From assembly GCF_035013165.1 (NCBI RefSeq), contig NZ_JAYGJQ010000001.1:1922001-1986000 (forward strand): a stretch of DNA of 64,000 nt. The letters run 5' to 3'. The notes beneath the pieces are model-generated. The model made no database searches, was not told where the DNA came from, and worked only from the letters and a program-made list of their open reading frames with translations. Shown here in pieces: positions 1-8,040 of this stretch; position 1 is the stretch's first letter; each line of letters starts with the position of its first letter. This stretch comes from Bacteriovorax sp. PP10 (GTDB taxonomy: Bacteria; Bdellovibrionota; Bacteriovoracia; Bacteriovoracales; Bacteriovoracaceae). The position numbers and the translations under genes are program-made.

Positions 1-273
1 ATTAATCCAAAGACAGGAATCAGTCACGTACTGGTGGAAGTCCTTGGTATTCCAAAGGATGGGTTTAAAATAATGGATCAGGAGCCTAGTGAGTTACTCC
101 TATATGCCTGCCCGGAAACGCCTTTTGAAATTGATTTTGAATCAGTAAAAGTGCGAGCTAGCGATTTGATGGGCGTTATAACTCACCGCTTGGAAGACAC
201 CTTTCATATTGTTTCCGATGGATTAAATTTAGAGCTTCATTTTTTTATTCAAAAAGATTATATTCATTCATAG
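1..273 (+). CDS. C-terminal end of an unrecognised protein (5' truncated)
   Basis: The reading frame is open from base 1 to the TAA at 271-273, giving about 90 C-terminal residues. A GTG at 34 could be read as a start, but the frame continues upstream without a stop, so I take this as the tail of a longer gene cut by the window edge. The visible part is acidic and has no motif, signal peptide or membrane segment that I recognise. It lies about 55 bases upstream of infC on the same strand and could share its transcript. I assign no function. Confidence 0.5.
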   Translation: MNPKTGISHVLVEVLGIPKDGFKIMDQEPSELLLYACPETPFEIDFESVKVRASDLMGVITHRLEDTFHIVSDGLNLELHFFIQKDYIHS

Positions 274-328
274 TGTTAATAGGAGAAGACTTTTTTATAA
301 CTAAAAAGTCTCAATCAAGAGGTAAATT

Positions 329-976
329 ATTAAAGACAACCAGAATCCAAGTCCAGGTGCATTTCAAAGACCTTCTTTCAACAATTCAAACAAAAACCAA
401 GGTCCACGTGTTAACGAACAAATCAGAATTCCTGAGTGTCGTTTACTAGGGGATGATGGGCACGCTTACGGTGTTGTTTCGATGGCGGAAGCAAGAAGAA
501 TTTCTGATGAAGCAGGCCTAGATTTAGTTGAAGTGTCTCCAACGGCACAACCTCCAGTTGTAAAGCTTATTGACTTCGGTAAATACAAATACGAACTGCA
601 AAAGAAAGCTCAAGAAGCGAAGAAAAAGCAGATCGTTATTCAATTAAAAGAAATTCAATTGAGACCAAATATCGAACAAGGTGATTTAGATACAAAGCTA
701 AACCACTGCAAAAAGTTCTTAGACCAAGGTGATAAGATCAAAATCTCTATGCAGTTCCGCGGACGTGAAATGTCGTACCGTGATGCAGGGATGGCGAAAT
801 TTAAAGTAATTTTGGCCCAAATCACTGAATTCGGAGCGACTGTAGAGTCTGAGCCGAAAATGATGGGGAATAGAATTATCGCTATTTTAGCTTCAACTCG
901 TAAGCCACCAGTTAAAAAAGCTGGGGAAAGCGACGCTGAACACGCTCCAACTGAGCAAAAAGCTAAAAAGGATTAA
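329..976 (+). CDS. infC: Translation initiation factor IF-3, apparent AUU start
   Basis: IF-3 binds the 30S subunit, keeps it apart from 50S and checks the initiator tRNA. The N-domain (RVNEQIRIPECRLLGDDG) and the C-domain (KEIQLRPNIEQGDLDTKLN) are both clear. The first in-frame ATG (482) would cut away the N-domain, so the start must be upstream. An in-frame TAA at 323-325 bounds it, and the only start-like codons after it are tandem ATT codons at 326 and 329, behind AAGAGG at 317-322. I chose 329 for its six-base spacing. AUU initiation is the known autoregulatory device of infC in other bacteria. The protein would be about 215 residues, somewhat longer than the usual 180 owing to an Asn/Pro/Ser-rich leader of about 28 residues. 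It is first in the conserved infC-rpmI-rplT cluster. Confidence 0.93.
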   Translation: MKDNQNPSPGAFQRPSFNNSNKNQGPRVNEQIRIPECRLLGDDGHAYGVVSMAEARRISDEAGLDLVEVSPTAQPPVVKLIDFGKYKYELQKKAQEAKKKQIVIQLKEIQLRPNIEQGDLDTKLNHCKKFLDQGDKIKISMQFRGREMSYRDAGMAKFKVILAQITEFGATVESEPKMMGNRIIAILASTRKPPVKKAGESDAEHAPTEQKAKKD

Positions 977-1005
977 GAAAGTCTTTTACAGACCATGAAA
1001 TTCTT

Positions 1006-1017
1006 GGTATTTATACC
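1006..1017. repeat. Short palindrome GGTAT-TT-ATACC between infC and rpmI
   Basis: A perfect 12-base inverted repeat lies in the infC-rpmI gap, about 70 bases before the rpmI start. Similar GGTAT/ATACC palindromes occur at 31816 and 50615 in other gaps. It may be an operator or chance in AT-rich DNA. Confidence 0.25.
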
Positions 1018-1087
1018 TGCTTTAAAAAGTATTAAGTGCATTATTATTAAATAGATCGTTTATATAGCGAGTTTTGGGAGTATTTTT

Positions 1088-1288
1088 ATGCCAAAAATGA
1101 AAACAAGAAAATCAGCTGCTAAGAGATATAGCGTAACTGGTACAGGTAAAGTTAAGAGAAACAAGTGTGGTCTACGCCATAAACTTGAGCACAAGTCTAC
1201 GAAAGTAAAAAACAGAGCAGGCGGACCAGCACTAGTTCACCAATCTGAGCACGAAAAAGTAAGAAGAATGTTACCATACGCTTTCTAA
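1088..1288 (+). CDS. rpmI: 50S ribosomal protein L35
   Basis: This is a structural protein of the large subunit, 66 residues long as usual for L35. The N-terminus MPKMKTRKSAAKRYSVTGTG and the following basic stretch with RNKCGLRHKLEHKS are characteristic. A GGGAG ribosome-binding site lies at 1077-1081, before the ATG. It sits between infC and rplT as in most bacteria. The 111-base gap after infC is AT-rich and includes a small palindrome. No truncation or unusual residue is visible. Confidence 0.97.
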   Translation: MPKMKTRKSAAKRYSVTGTGKVKRNKCGLRHKLEHKSTKVKNRAGGPALVHQSEHEKVRRMLPYAF

Positions 1289-1405
1289 TTAGAAGAAAGT
1301 CGTATAGAACGTAGAAATAAAAGAAAGAAACTAAAATAGACCGATAGTTTGGGCCCAAAGAGTATAAAAACTTAAATACCCCCAAGCATCGTTACAGGAG
1401 AAGGT

Positions 1406-1753
1406 ATGGCACGCGTTAGAAGAGGTTTTAAAGCTAGAAGAAGAAGAAATAAAGTTTTAAAGATGGCAAAAGGTTACAGCTTTGACCGTCGTACAAAGTA
1501 CAAGCACACAGCTGAAACTGTTAAACGTGCTCTACATTACGCTTACGTAGGAAGAAGACTACTTAAGAGAGATATGAGAAAGCTATGGGTTGTCAGAATT
1601 TCTGCAGCTGCTAGAGTTCTTGAAACTTCATACTCAAAATTCATGGGTTCAATGAAAACTAATGGTGTAACAATCAATAGAAAAATGCTTGCAGAAATTG
1701 CAGCAACTGACTTTGCTGGATTTACAGCAATAAAAAACTCACTTAAGAAGTAA
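1406..1753 (+). CDS. rplT: 50S ribosomal protein L20
   Basis: L20 binds 23S rRNA early in 50S assembly and in several bacteria represses its own operon. The 115-residue length is typical. The N-terminus MARVRRGFKARRRRNKVLK and the core YAYVGRRLLKRDMRKLWVVR are diagnostic. An AGGAGAAGG ribosome-binding site precedes the ATG by a few bases. It is last in infC-rpmI-rplT and is followed by a strong terminator at 1828. I saw no clear L20-binding pseudoknot in the short gaps, so autoregulation is not shown here. Confidence 0.97.
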   Translation: MARVRRGFKARRRRNKVLKMAKGYSFDRRTKYKHTAETVKRALHYAYVGRRLLKRDMRKLWVVRISAAARVLETSYSKFMGSMKTNGVTINRKMLAEIAATDFAGFTAIKNSLKK

Positions 1754-1821
1754 GTTAAAAAGCTCCAGTGGCGCTTTTTAGAGATGAACTTTTTAAATGT
1801 TTAAAAAATTAGTTAAATAAT

Positions 1822-1852
1822 AAAAAAGGCCCTCGAAAGAGGGCCTTTTTTA
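1822..1852. terminator. Bidirectional intrinsic terminator between rplT and the matrixin gene
   Basis: A seven-pair stem GGCCCTC/GAGGGCC (1828-1834 and 1839-1845) closes on a GAAA tetraloop. A-tract and T-tract flank it, so it can end transcription from both convergent genes. The same stem and loop recur at 6821-6843 in the opposite orientation. Confidence 0.92.
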
Positions 1853-2704
1853 TTTCTGACTTAGTTTATTTTTTTTAAAATCATCAACCACATGTTCAAA
1901 CGTTTTCTTCCCATTCATGTAGTGAATACATTTCCCATCCGCATGCAATTCAATCGTCCCTTTTACTTCAGATCCTAAGGGCATTGAGAGGGCATTAGTG
2001 TTGTTATTTTTAGTAATGACACCATCGATATAGATATTTTTAATAATGTCTTTATCGAACTGATACAAGCTTCTCTGAGTGGCGATGTAATGTGGGTCCA
2101 TGACTGATGGCCTAACTGTTTCGTGACAAAGCCCAACCAGGTGACCAAGTTCATGTAGAAGAATTGTTGGTAGGTCGTAAGTAAAATAACCAGCATTGGC
2201 CATAACGATGCTCGATCCAAAGTCGCGGTAGTTAACCATGATATCGGCGTGAGTAAGATCGATATACTGTCCAAGTCCAGGTGTGCTGGTAACGACACCG
2301 TAGAACTGTGTGATGGCAATGGCACCAGATGAAATTCCAGTGAACCATTGATGAGATTTATAAATTCCAATTTCACCATCTCTAAAACTTGCAGTATCTG
2401 CAAAACCAGTTGTTGCGGCCACTGGGAAAGGGACTGTTAAAAGAGTTTTGGGAGAAGCGGCCACGTTCCACACTTGTGCCATTTGCTCAAAGCGATTAAG
2501 CCCGTTTACTTCATGAGCGGGAATGATGTCTCCAGCGAATTCTGAAGAGAGTTTAATTGTAAGAGGTAGTCTGGAGTCACTCCATTTTCCTATTAAGCAA
2601 GAAGAGCCAGTAACAGCACCTAGCGCCGATTGTGTCGTCGTCGTGGACTGCTTGCAGGCCGTAAGTAGGAGAGTGAATGTGAAGAGAAATAAGAGCTTCT
2701 TCAT
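1850..2704 (-). CDS. Matrixin-like zinc metalloprotease, lipoprotein
   Basis: The 284-residue protein begins with a signal peptide ending in a lipobox (LLLTAC, Cys17), so it is probably anchored at the outer membrane or in the periplasm. The key motif is HELGHLVGLCH at about residues 185-195, which fits the HExxHxxGxxH zinc site of metzincins. A Met follows shortly after in SVMDPHY, matching the Met-turn. The family is the matrixin/M10 type; substrates would be extracellular or envelope proteins, but none can be inferred. The C-terminal 50 residues lie beyond the protease core. The gene is monocistronic, converging on rplT, and the tal hairpin lies just upstream. Confidence 0.82.
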   Translation of the reverse strand: MKKLLFLFTFTLLLTACKQSTTTTQSALGAVTGSSCLIGKWSDSRLPLTIKLSSEFAGDIIPAHEVNGLNRFEQMAQVWNVAASPKTLLTVPFPVAATTGFADTASFRDGEIGIYKSHQWFTGISSGAIAITQFYGVVTSTPGLGQYIDLTHADIMVNYRDFGSSIVMANAGYFTYDLPTILLHELGHLVGLCHETVRPSVMDPHYIATQRSLYQFDKDIIKNIYIDGVITKNNNTNALSMPLGSEVKGTIELHADGKCIHYMNGKKTFEHVVDDFKKNKLSQK

Positions 2705-2738
2705 TACCCTTATTATCGGGCAACAGTGGAAGAAAATG

Positions 2739-2775
2739 AGGGCAAAAGTTAAAGCTTAGGCCTAACTTTTGCCCT
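2739..2775 (-). terminator. Long hairpin downstream of the transaldolase-family gene
   Basis: Perfect 13-base arms (AGGGCAAAAGTTA at 2739-2751 and its complement at 2763-2775) are separated by 11 bases. It lies just past the stop of the 2785-3432 gene on the minus strand and is followed by a modest T-rich stretch. It most likely acts as that gene's terminator; it also lies within the upstream region of the matrixin gene. Confidence 0.65.
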
Positions 2776-2784
2776 ATGATGAAA

Positions 2785-3432
2785 TTACTTAGTGTTGGCC
2801 TTTTTATGGTCAGCTAAAAACGTCTCTAAACCAGCTGTAGTCAAAGGATGTTTATACAGGGATTTGATAACAGAAAGTGGCATTGTCCCTACGTCCGCCC
2901 CAATTAGAGCTACTTCTCTAACGTGAGTCACGTTACGGATACTTGCTGCCAGGATCTTTGTTTGGAATCCGTAGATGTCGTACATTTGGCGGATTTCAGT
3001 GATCAGGTCTAATCCGTTTTGACCGATGTCATCCAGTCTTCCGATAAATGGAGAGATATAAGTCGCTCCCACTTTTGCGGCCAATAGGGCCTGATTCATT
3101 GAAAAGCAAAGAGTCACGTTTGTCTTAATACCTTTTGCAGAAAAGTGCTTACAAGCAGCGATTCCAGCTTCTGTTAATGGAAGCTTGATAACCACGTTTT
3201 TATGGATTTTAGAAAGCTCTTCACCTTCTTTAATCATACCATCTACGTCGGTTGCTATAACTTCAGCAGAAATCGGCCCGTCGATGATTTCTGAGATTTC
3301 TTTGATAACGTCTTCTTGTTTGCGTCCCGTTTTAGCAATTAAAGATGGGTTAGTTGTCACTCCATCAATAATACCCAACGAAACTGCTTCCTTAATTTCT
3401 GCAATTACACCTGTATCTAGAAAAAATTCCAT
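2785..3432 (-). CDS. tal: Small transaldolase / fructose-6-phosphate aldolase family protein
   Basis: The 215-residue (beta/alpha)8 enzyme belongs to the short transaldolase subfamily (TalC/FSA, MipB-like), acting in the cytoplasm in the non-oxidative pentose phosphate pathway or as an aldolase on fructose 6-phosphate. Visible hallmarks are the N-terminus [23 protein letters not shown], the Schiff-base lysine in [11 protein letters not shown] (about residue 84) and [12 protein letters not shown]. Length matches the short group (about 215-220) rather than TalB (about 317). Sequence alone does not separate transaldolase from aldolase activity. It is preceded by AGGAGG-like bases at the start and followed by a strong hairpin, so it looks monocistronic. 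Confidence 0.9.
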   Translation of the reverse strand: MEFFLDTGVIAEIKEAVSLGIIDGVTTNPSLIAKTGRKQEDVIKEISEIIDGPISAEVIATDVDGMIKEGEELSKIHKNVVIKLPLTEAGIAACKHFSAKGIKTNVTLCFSMNQALLAAKVGATYISPFIGRLDDIGQNGLDLITEIRQMYDIYGFQTKILAASIRNVTHVREVALIGADVGTMPLSVIKSLYKHPLTTAGLETFLADHKKANTK

Positions 3433-3533
3433 AAATCCTCCATAAAAATATATGCAATGAGAGTACTGCTAGGGGTTTGGTTCATCAAGTTTTTCCCACT
3501 GGGAGAGAAAAAAAAGTGCGCTATACTAGGAGT

Positions 3534-4385
3534 ATGAAGTCAATTTTGCTTTCTTTATTAGTGCTCACGATCAACTCATCAAATGCTATTGAGTCCAAAG
3601 AGTCGCGCGCTCTTAATAGTTTGACGGTGCGTTCAGACGCCAAAAACAATGTTCCGAGAACAACACTTAAGATTGATGCTGACTCTTTCTACGATATTAA
3701 GTTCGACTACGATACATTCTCAGGGCGTGTCACAGATAGAGATGCAACTTCTTCAATTGTAAAAATCTCCAGCGAAAATAAAAACACAAAGTTTTTCCGT
3801 GCAGGGGATTTAGTCGAATTTAAAATTCAAAATAATAAAGAAGGTGAGTACTGCCAGGGCTACGTTCGAAGCCTGGAGCCCGATTACTTTGTTATGTACG
3901 CGAAAGATCTTTTCCCATGTTTCCCGAAAGAAGAATACTTCCGTCGTGGAACAGTATTGTTAATGCATTCTGAAAAACTGGGCCAACGTGTTCGCGAAGC
4001 TTCAGTTTACAGAGCAAGTTTATTAAATAAGAAAAAAGATTTCATGACTCAGTTAAACGATATCAACAACGGCATCTGGAACTTTGAAGAAAGAAAAGTC
4101 ATGATGGCCGCAGATTTTGATCGTCGTATTGCGGAGATGGAAAAAGAAAAGTTGCGAGCTCTTGATGAACTTTTAACAAATAAGAACGATGAGATTAAGC
4201 TTCAACGTGAACTAGCTTTCAGATTAGATAACGTTGATAAAGAATTAGATTTCTACCGTATTGAAAAACATGAACTGATGTTTGATAGATGGCATCTTGA
4301 TAAAGATTTAGGTTACCCGGTTTACGATAAACCAGAAGAGATCAGACCGACTCGCGCTAGTGGTGAAAAATTTATCGTTGATTAG
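3534..4385 (+). CDS. Secreted protein with C-terminal coiled coil, unknown function
   Basis: The frame is open from 3477, but the ATG at 3534 has an AGGAG site six bases upstream and starts a clean signal peptide (MKSILLSLLVLTINSSNA), giving 283 residues. The mature part has a beta-rich segment of about 120 residues, then a highly charged helix-forming stretch (about 170-255) rich in Glu, Lys, Leu and Arg, consistent with a coiled coil. Two Cys lie in the middle part (GEYCQGY and DLFPCFPKEE). I recognise no family. It is probably periplasmic. Its stop overlaps the end of the convergent panE gene by four bases, so there is no terminator between them. Confidence 0.7.
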   Translation: MKSILLSLLVLTINSSNAIESKESRALNSLTVRSDAKNNVPRTTLKIDADSFYDIKFDYDTFSGRVTDRDATSSIVKISSENKNTKFFRAGDLVEFKIQNNKEGEYCQGYVRSLEPDYFVMYAKDLFPCFPKEEYFRRGTVLLMHSEKLGQRVREASVYRASLLNKKKDFMTQLNDINNGIWNFEERKVMMAADFDRRIAEMEKEKLRALDELLTNKNDEIKLQRELAFRLDNVDKELDFYRIEKHELMFDRWHLDKDLGYPVYDKPEEIRPTRASGEKFIVD

Positions 4386-5368
4386 TTATCGTTTAAAAGA
4401 TCTTGATACTTAGATCTTGCAAGCTCAAGCTGGCCAGACTCTGCCAGCTTAATTAAATTCACAATTTTTTCATTCCAATAAGCTGAGATACCACTGCTTT
4501 TTGCAAGCGTTGTAATTTCTCCATTCAAAAATTCAATCTCTGTTTTTCTCTTAAGCTCTAGATCCTGCCACATTGATAAACGTGCTTGTGGGTCGATTTT
4601 AAGCTCTGCTTTTGCCACAATGTTATAAATGGCGTCTGGTAAATTTAATATGAAAGGGAAGGCCCCTATTGGCAGAGGAGAGCTGTTTTTAATTTTGATT
4701 GAATTCTTATCCAAAACAAATAAGGCCTCTTTGATAACTTTAGAAAGTAGTTGGCGCTCTTTTTTATTTCTGAGTTGTTCAATAAGAGGGACATTGGAAA
4801 GTGCATTGATGGCATTATTCAAATTTTTAATCAGTTTCCCGTATTGAATCTCAAGAATGTTCTCTACGACTTCAGCTTGTAGACCTTCAATTCCTGCTAC
4901 ATTTTCACTGAGATAAACATGACCGCTTGAAGTTTGTTTAAAATGTGAACCTTTATCAATTTGAATAATATTACAAAGAACCATGCCACTCACAATTTTA
5001 TTAGCAGGTAAGGCCGCTTTTAAAACCTTCGCGTTGCTTAATCCATTTTGCAAACTAAGGATCACCGTCTCTTTTGTGATCTTAGATTTTATTTCATTGA
5101 TGGCCGACAGAGTGTCATGAGATTTCGTCGTGATAATAACCAGATCAAGCACAGGAAGCTCTGCAGGCGATTCTACCCAGTTTATTTTTTTAGCTTCGTG
5201 ATGAATGGAGTGGTTTTCAAGTGACGTCACTGTAAGCCCTGAAGCTTTTATTTTCTCACCGAGACGAGCACGTCCTAAAAAGAAAACATCAGGATTGGAT
5301 TTCAGCAAATATCCACCGACGAAACATCCAACGGCACCCGCACCAATGATTCCAATTTTAAAGGTCAT
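4382..5368 (-). CDS. panE: Ketopantoate reductase (2-dehydropantoate 2-reductase)
   Basis: It reduces ketopantoate to pantoate with NADPH in pantothenate/CoA synthesis. The 328-residue protein has an N-terminal Rossmann motif GIIGAGAVGCFVGGYL (about residues 6-21), the VIITTKSHDT segment, and the LQNGLSNAKVL motif, in which the Asn contacts substrate and NADP in ApbA/PanE enzymes. The catalytic Lys is plausibly the one in YGKLIKNLNNAINALSN. Length is slightly above the usual 300. It starts inside the 3' end of the upstream lipoprotein gene (11-base overlap), suggesting co-translation. No panB or panC lies nearby. Some ApbA-fold proteins act on other 2-oxo acids, so substrate specificity is moderately sure. 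Confidence 0.85.
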   Translation of the reverse strand: MTFKIGIIGAGAVGCFVGGYLLKSNPDVFFLGRARLGEKIKASGLTVTSLENHSIHHEAKKINWVESPAELPVLDLVIITTKSHDTLSAINEIKSKITKETVILSLQNGLSNAKVLKAALPANKIVSGMVLCNIIQIDKGSHFKQTSSGHVYLSENVAGIEGLQAEVVENILEIQYGKLIKNLNNAINALSNVPLIEQLRNKKERQLLSKVIKEALFVLDKNSIKIKNSSPLPIGAFPFILNLPDAIYNIVAKAELKIDPQARLSMWQDLELKRKTEIEFLNGEITTLAKSSGISAYWNEKIVNLIKLAESGQLELARSKYQDLLNDN

Positions 5369-6725
5369 GGTAGGGCTCAGCGTTTTTTACGATTTCCATT
5401 TCTTCATTGAGTCTTTTTAACCAGAAGTCTTGCAGCCAACTATAGGCCTCAGTTAATGTCTTATGTGGCCTTTTAAAACCGGTTGGTTGTTTACTTACCT
5501 TTAGCATTGCATACAAAAGATAAGGAACGTAATCGACTTTTTTTCTTAAATAAGAAGAGGGCACCATCGGAATTCCACGATCGTGATGGAAATTGAACAT
5601 AAAAAATCCAATCGCGTATTTCAATTCTTTATTATCGATTTTTTTTCGTTCAGCATCTAACTCTATTTTCCAGCGGTCCATTCTTTTTTGAAGTTGTGCG
5701 TACTGCCCTTCTGAAAGATCGTATTTGGCCATATATTGCAAGCGTTCTTCATAGATGGCCGAAGAGTGTCTTAAATCATGGAGCCAGAAGTCACCCGATG
5801 GTCTGACAAATCCATCTGCCGCAGCAGGGTTAAGGGAGATACCATTGATATAAATATCATGGGCAAGAAGCCTCATGAAAATATCCGGGCCAAGATGATC
5901 TGGTGTCGGTAGGGATAAGATTTTAAACTCATCCTCGTCGGCAAAAGCTTTCTCAAATACGGGTTCTGCACTGATAAAGCCTTCAACAGGACTATGTTTA
6001 TGGAAGACTTTAAAGTTTCGTTCTTTATAGAGTGAGTACTCTTCTTCAACCGTAAGTTTATTGTAACCTTGTAAGTGGCGGTCAATCGCCAGCATAATGC
6101 GGTCTCTGATATTTAATTTCTTTTCATCAAACATCCCGGCCATTCGTGAATAGAAGAAACTAATTTCCTGAAGAGCACGGTAGTCGATTGCTTGATTTTG
6201 AAGATAAGAATCTAATTCAACTTTAACTTCTTCGAGGTATTTCAGACCAAGTTCCTGGTCTTCGAGAAGTTTTTTCTTGGCAAATAATTGAGGGAATTTT
6301 GCTTTAAACCATTCAGGGGCCATACTATTTTCGTCTGCCAATTTTAAGCGATCAATATTTGCAATGAATTCTCCTTCTTTAATATCCAGCTGATTTCTCA
6401 ATTCTTTTATAACGGGCATTCCATATTCACTGAAATCAAATCGGTAAGGGTCATTGGGAGTTAATGCTTTTTGAGCAATAAATCTGGCCTTGATTCTTTC
6501 AAAGTAATCTTTCGGATCTTTTAAAATAGCTTCGAAGTTTGGATACTTTTCTGAAAATTTTAAGTTGGTATCGACGTAGGCCTTTTGGTCCATCAACTCT
6601 TTTGTAATCTCGAGACAACTTTTATCAATTGAGGCGAGGGATCGCTCTTGAACTGTCGAATCGACAGGTGCAGTTGAGCAAGAGATGAAAAGAGAAAGTA
6701 ATAGAAAATACAGTATTGTTTTCAT
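5358..6725 (-). CDS. Predicted lipoprotein, unknown function
   Basis: The 455-residue protein has a signal peptide with lipobox (LLLSLFISC, Cys16), so it is likely membrane-anchored in the envelope. The rest is charged, mainly helical by eye, with many Lys, Glu and aromatic residues and no transmembrane segment. Features that could guide a search are HDLRHSSAIYEERLQYM and GFFMFNFHHDRGIPMVPSSYL, both rich in His and Asp/Glu, but I do not recognise a metal site or family. Its 3' end overlaps panE by 11 bases, so the two are probably one transcript. An A/T-rich gap with the recombinase terminator lies upstream. Confidence 0.65.
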   Translation of the reverse strand: MKTILYFLLLSLFISCSTAPVDSTVQERSLASIDKSCLEITKELMDQKAYVDTNLKFSEKYPNFEAILKDPKDYFERIKARFIAQKALTPNDPYRFDFSEYGMPVIKELRNQLDIKEGEFIANIDRLKLADENSMAPEWFKAKFPQLFAKKKLLEDQELGLKYLEEVKVELDSYLQNQAIDYRALQEISFFYSRMAGMFDEKKLNIRDRIMLAIDRHLQGYNKLTVEEEYSLYKERNFKVFHKHSPVEGFISAEPVFEKAFADEDEFKILSLPTPDHLGPDIFMRLLAHDIYINGISLNPAAADGFVRPSGDFWLHDLRHSSAIYEERLQYMAKYDLSEGQYAQLQKRMDRWKIELDAERKKIDNKELKYAIGFFMFNFHHDRGIPMVPSSYLRKKVDYVPYLLYAMLKVSKQPTGFKRPHKTLTEAYSWLQDFWLKRLNEEMEIVKNAEPYHDL

Positions 6726-6815
6726 AAGAGCTTATCGGTTTTTTGGAGATTTTTATGAGAAGAGCAGGAAGACTGAGAGGATTAATCGGACAATTGTTGT
6801 TGTAATTAATTTAGA

Positions 6816-6845
6816 AACAAAAAGGCCCTCTTTCGAGGGCCTTTA
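6816..6845 (-). terminator. Intrinsic terminator of the recombinase-like gene
   Basis: On the minus strand the stem GGCCCTC/GAGGGCC with a GAAA loop is followed by a T-run. The stem, loop and three flanking bases on each side are identical to those of the rplT terminator at 1828. Confidence 0.88.
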
Positions 6846-6848
6846 AAA

Positions 6849-7874
6849 TTAGTGCTTTCTATAGTTATTGTAGATGTCTTCCAGAATGTCTTCGTTATAA
6901 AGAAAATTCGGAGCATGCTCAATATAAAGTTTCAGGTCGTATGATGGAGCTAGTCCCAACCATTCTTTAATTAAAGAAGACCCTTTTTCTTGCTGAATCC
7001 ATTTAAAGATACAAGCTTGGCGAAGTGACTTCGGAGTTAATGTAATCATTAACTTGTTTCTATAGTCTTCGAATATGATTTCAATTCCTCTAGGCGAAAG
7101 ACCTCCAGAAATAATTCTGTATGGGTTTGCATAGAATAGAAGATTATCAAATTGAATTTGAGATTTTGTTTTCATCTCATCAAGGATGACCTGGTAGTCA
7201 TTGTAAACTTTTTCGAAAATCTTCGGAAGAGTTACAGTGTAGGCATCTCTTTTGGGATGGTGGATTAGCACGCGTGCTTCACCATTGATGATTGTGATGT
7301 CAGTCGCTTTTAGCTCTGATAAATCAGAAACTTTTAAACCAGCTCCGAAGATAAGAAGGAAAAGAATTTTATTTCTTTTGCTTAGTAGCTCCTGAATTTT
7401 ATCTTGCGAGTGAGACTCTTCAACTAAATAAGTCCAAAGAGTTTTAACATCGATAAATGGAGTCGGGCGTGGGATGTCTAAAAACTTCGGCGAAGTAGGT
7501 AGTTTTCTCACTGGGTTTGACGTCACTAAAGATTTGTTTAAAAGGAAGTCGAAGAAAATTCTAAGCGCTTGAACGCGTCTTCTTCTTGAGTTGTCCGAAG
7601 AGTATTTATTTTCAAGATACTTTCCGTAGTTAGTAACTAAAGACTGATCAAAATTCTTAACTGCTACAGAAGCGTATTCTGTATTCAGGTAAAAGTTAAA
7701 ACAATCTAAGTCAGTTTTGTAGTTCTTAAGCGTGTTTTGGCTTTTTCCCTGAGTTCTCAGGTTTCTGTAAAATTCTTGTTGTAGCTCGAATAATTCAGGG
7801 CCAGGCGTGCTTGTGATCAGAGGAGCGCTCTGGTCAACGCCGATAGCGGGGTCAAATGTTGTGTTTGTACTCAT
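6849..7874 (-). CDS. Tyrosine-recombinase (XerC/D-like) homologue with a degenerate active site
   Basis: The 341-residue protein has the two-domain layout of Xer recombinases: a core-binding domain (about 28-125, with the TQGKSQNTLKNYKTDLDCF motif) and a catalytic domain (about 140-320). The nucleophile Tyr317 (LYIEH) and one Arg (Arg285 in LTPKSLRQ) are present. The first Arg is Lys181 (GAGLKVSDL), the His of HxLR is Lys282, and the second His of LGH is Leu308. Three of the six usual catalytic positions are therefore changed, so normal strand exchange seems doubtful. About 25 extra residues precede the core-binding domain. It is monocistronic, divergent from rnc, with its own terminator, not near any integrated element. 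It might be a DNA-binding or partner subunit. Confidence 0.75.
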   Translation of the reverse strand: MSTNTTFDPAIGVDQSAPLITSTPGPELFELQQEFYRNLRTQGKSQNTLKNYKTDLDCFNFYLNTEYASVAVKNFDQSLVTNYGKYLENKYSSDNSRRRRVQALRIFFDFLLNKSLVTSNPVRKLPTSPKFLDIPRPTPFIDVKTLWTYLVEESHSQDKIQELLSKRNKILFLLIFGAGLKVSDLSELKATDITIINGEARVLIHHPKRDAYTVTLPKIFEKVYNDYQVILDEMKTKSQIQFDNLLFYANPYRIISGGLSPRGIEIIFEDYRNKLMITLTPKSLRQACIFKWIQQEKGSSLIKEWLGLAPSYDLKLYIEHAPNFLYNEDILEDIYNNYRKH

Positions 7875-8040
7875 AATTAAATCGTCTCTCTAGAAAGTGT
7901 GTGTGTGTGAAGACTAATTTCAAAGTGTTAGGGGGGCATAGTATCAAAGCTTATAAATATTAACAACCCAAAAAAGAGATTCTTGATAACGCACGAGAGA
8001 AGTGATAAAAAACGCACTGAGATAAAAACATTCAAATATA

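Noticed and set aside
34-273. Complete 79-residue gene starting at GTG 34
   Set aside because: The same frame is open to base 1, so this is the end of a longer gene and not a complete one.
482-976. infC starting at ATG 482
   Set aside because: It would remove most of the IF-3 N-domain, whose sequence is clear upstream; the ATT at 329 is the better start.
1975-2403. 142-residue minus-strand frame within the matrixin gene
   Set aside because: It is in another frame of the gene that carries the lipobox and the zinc-binding motif.
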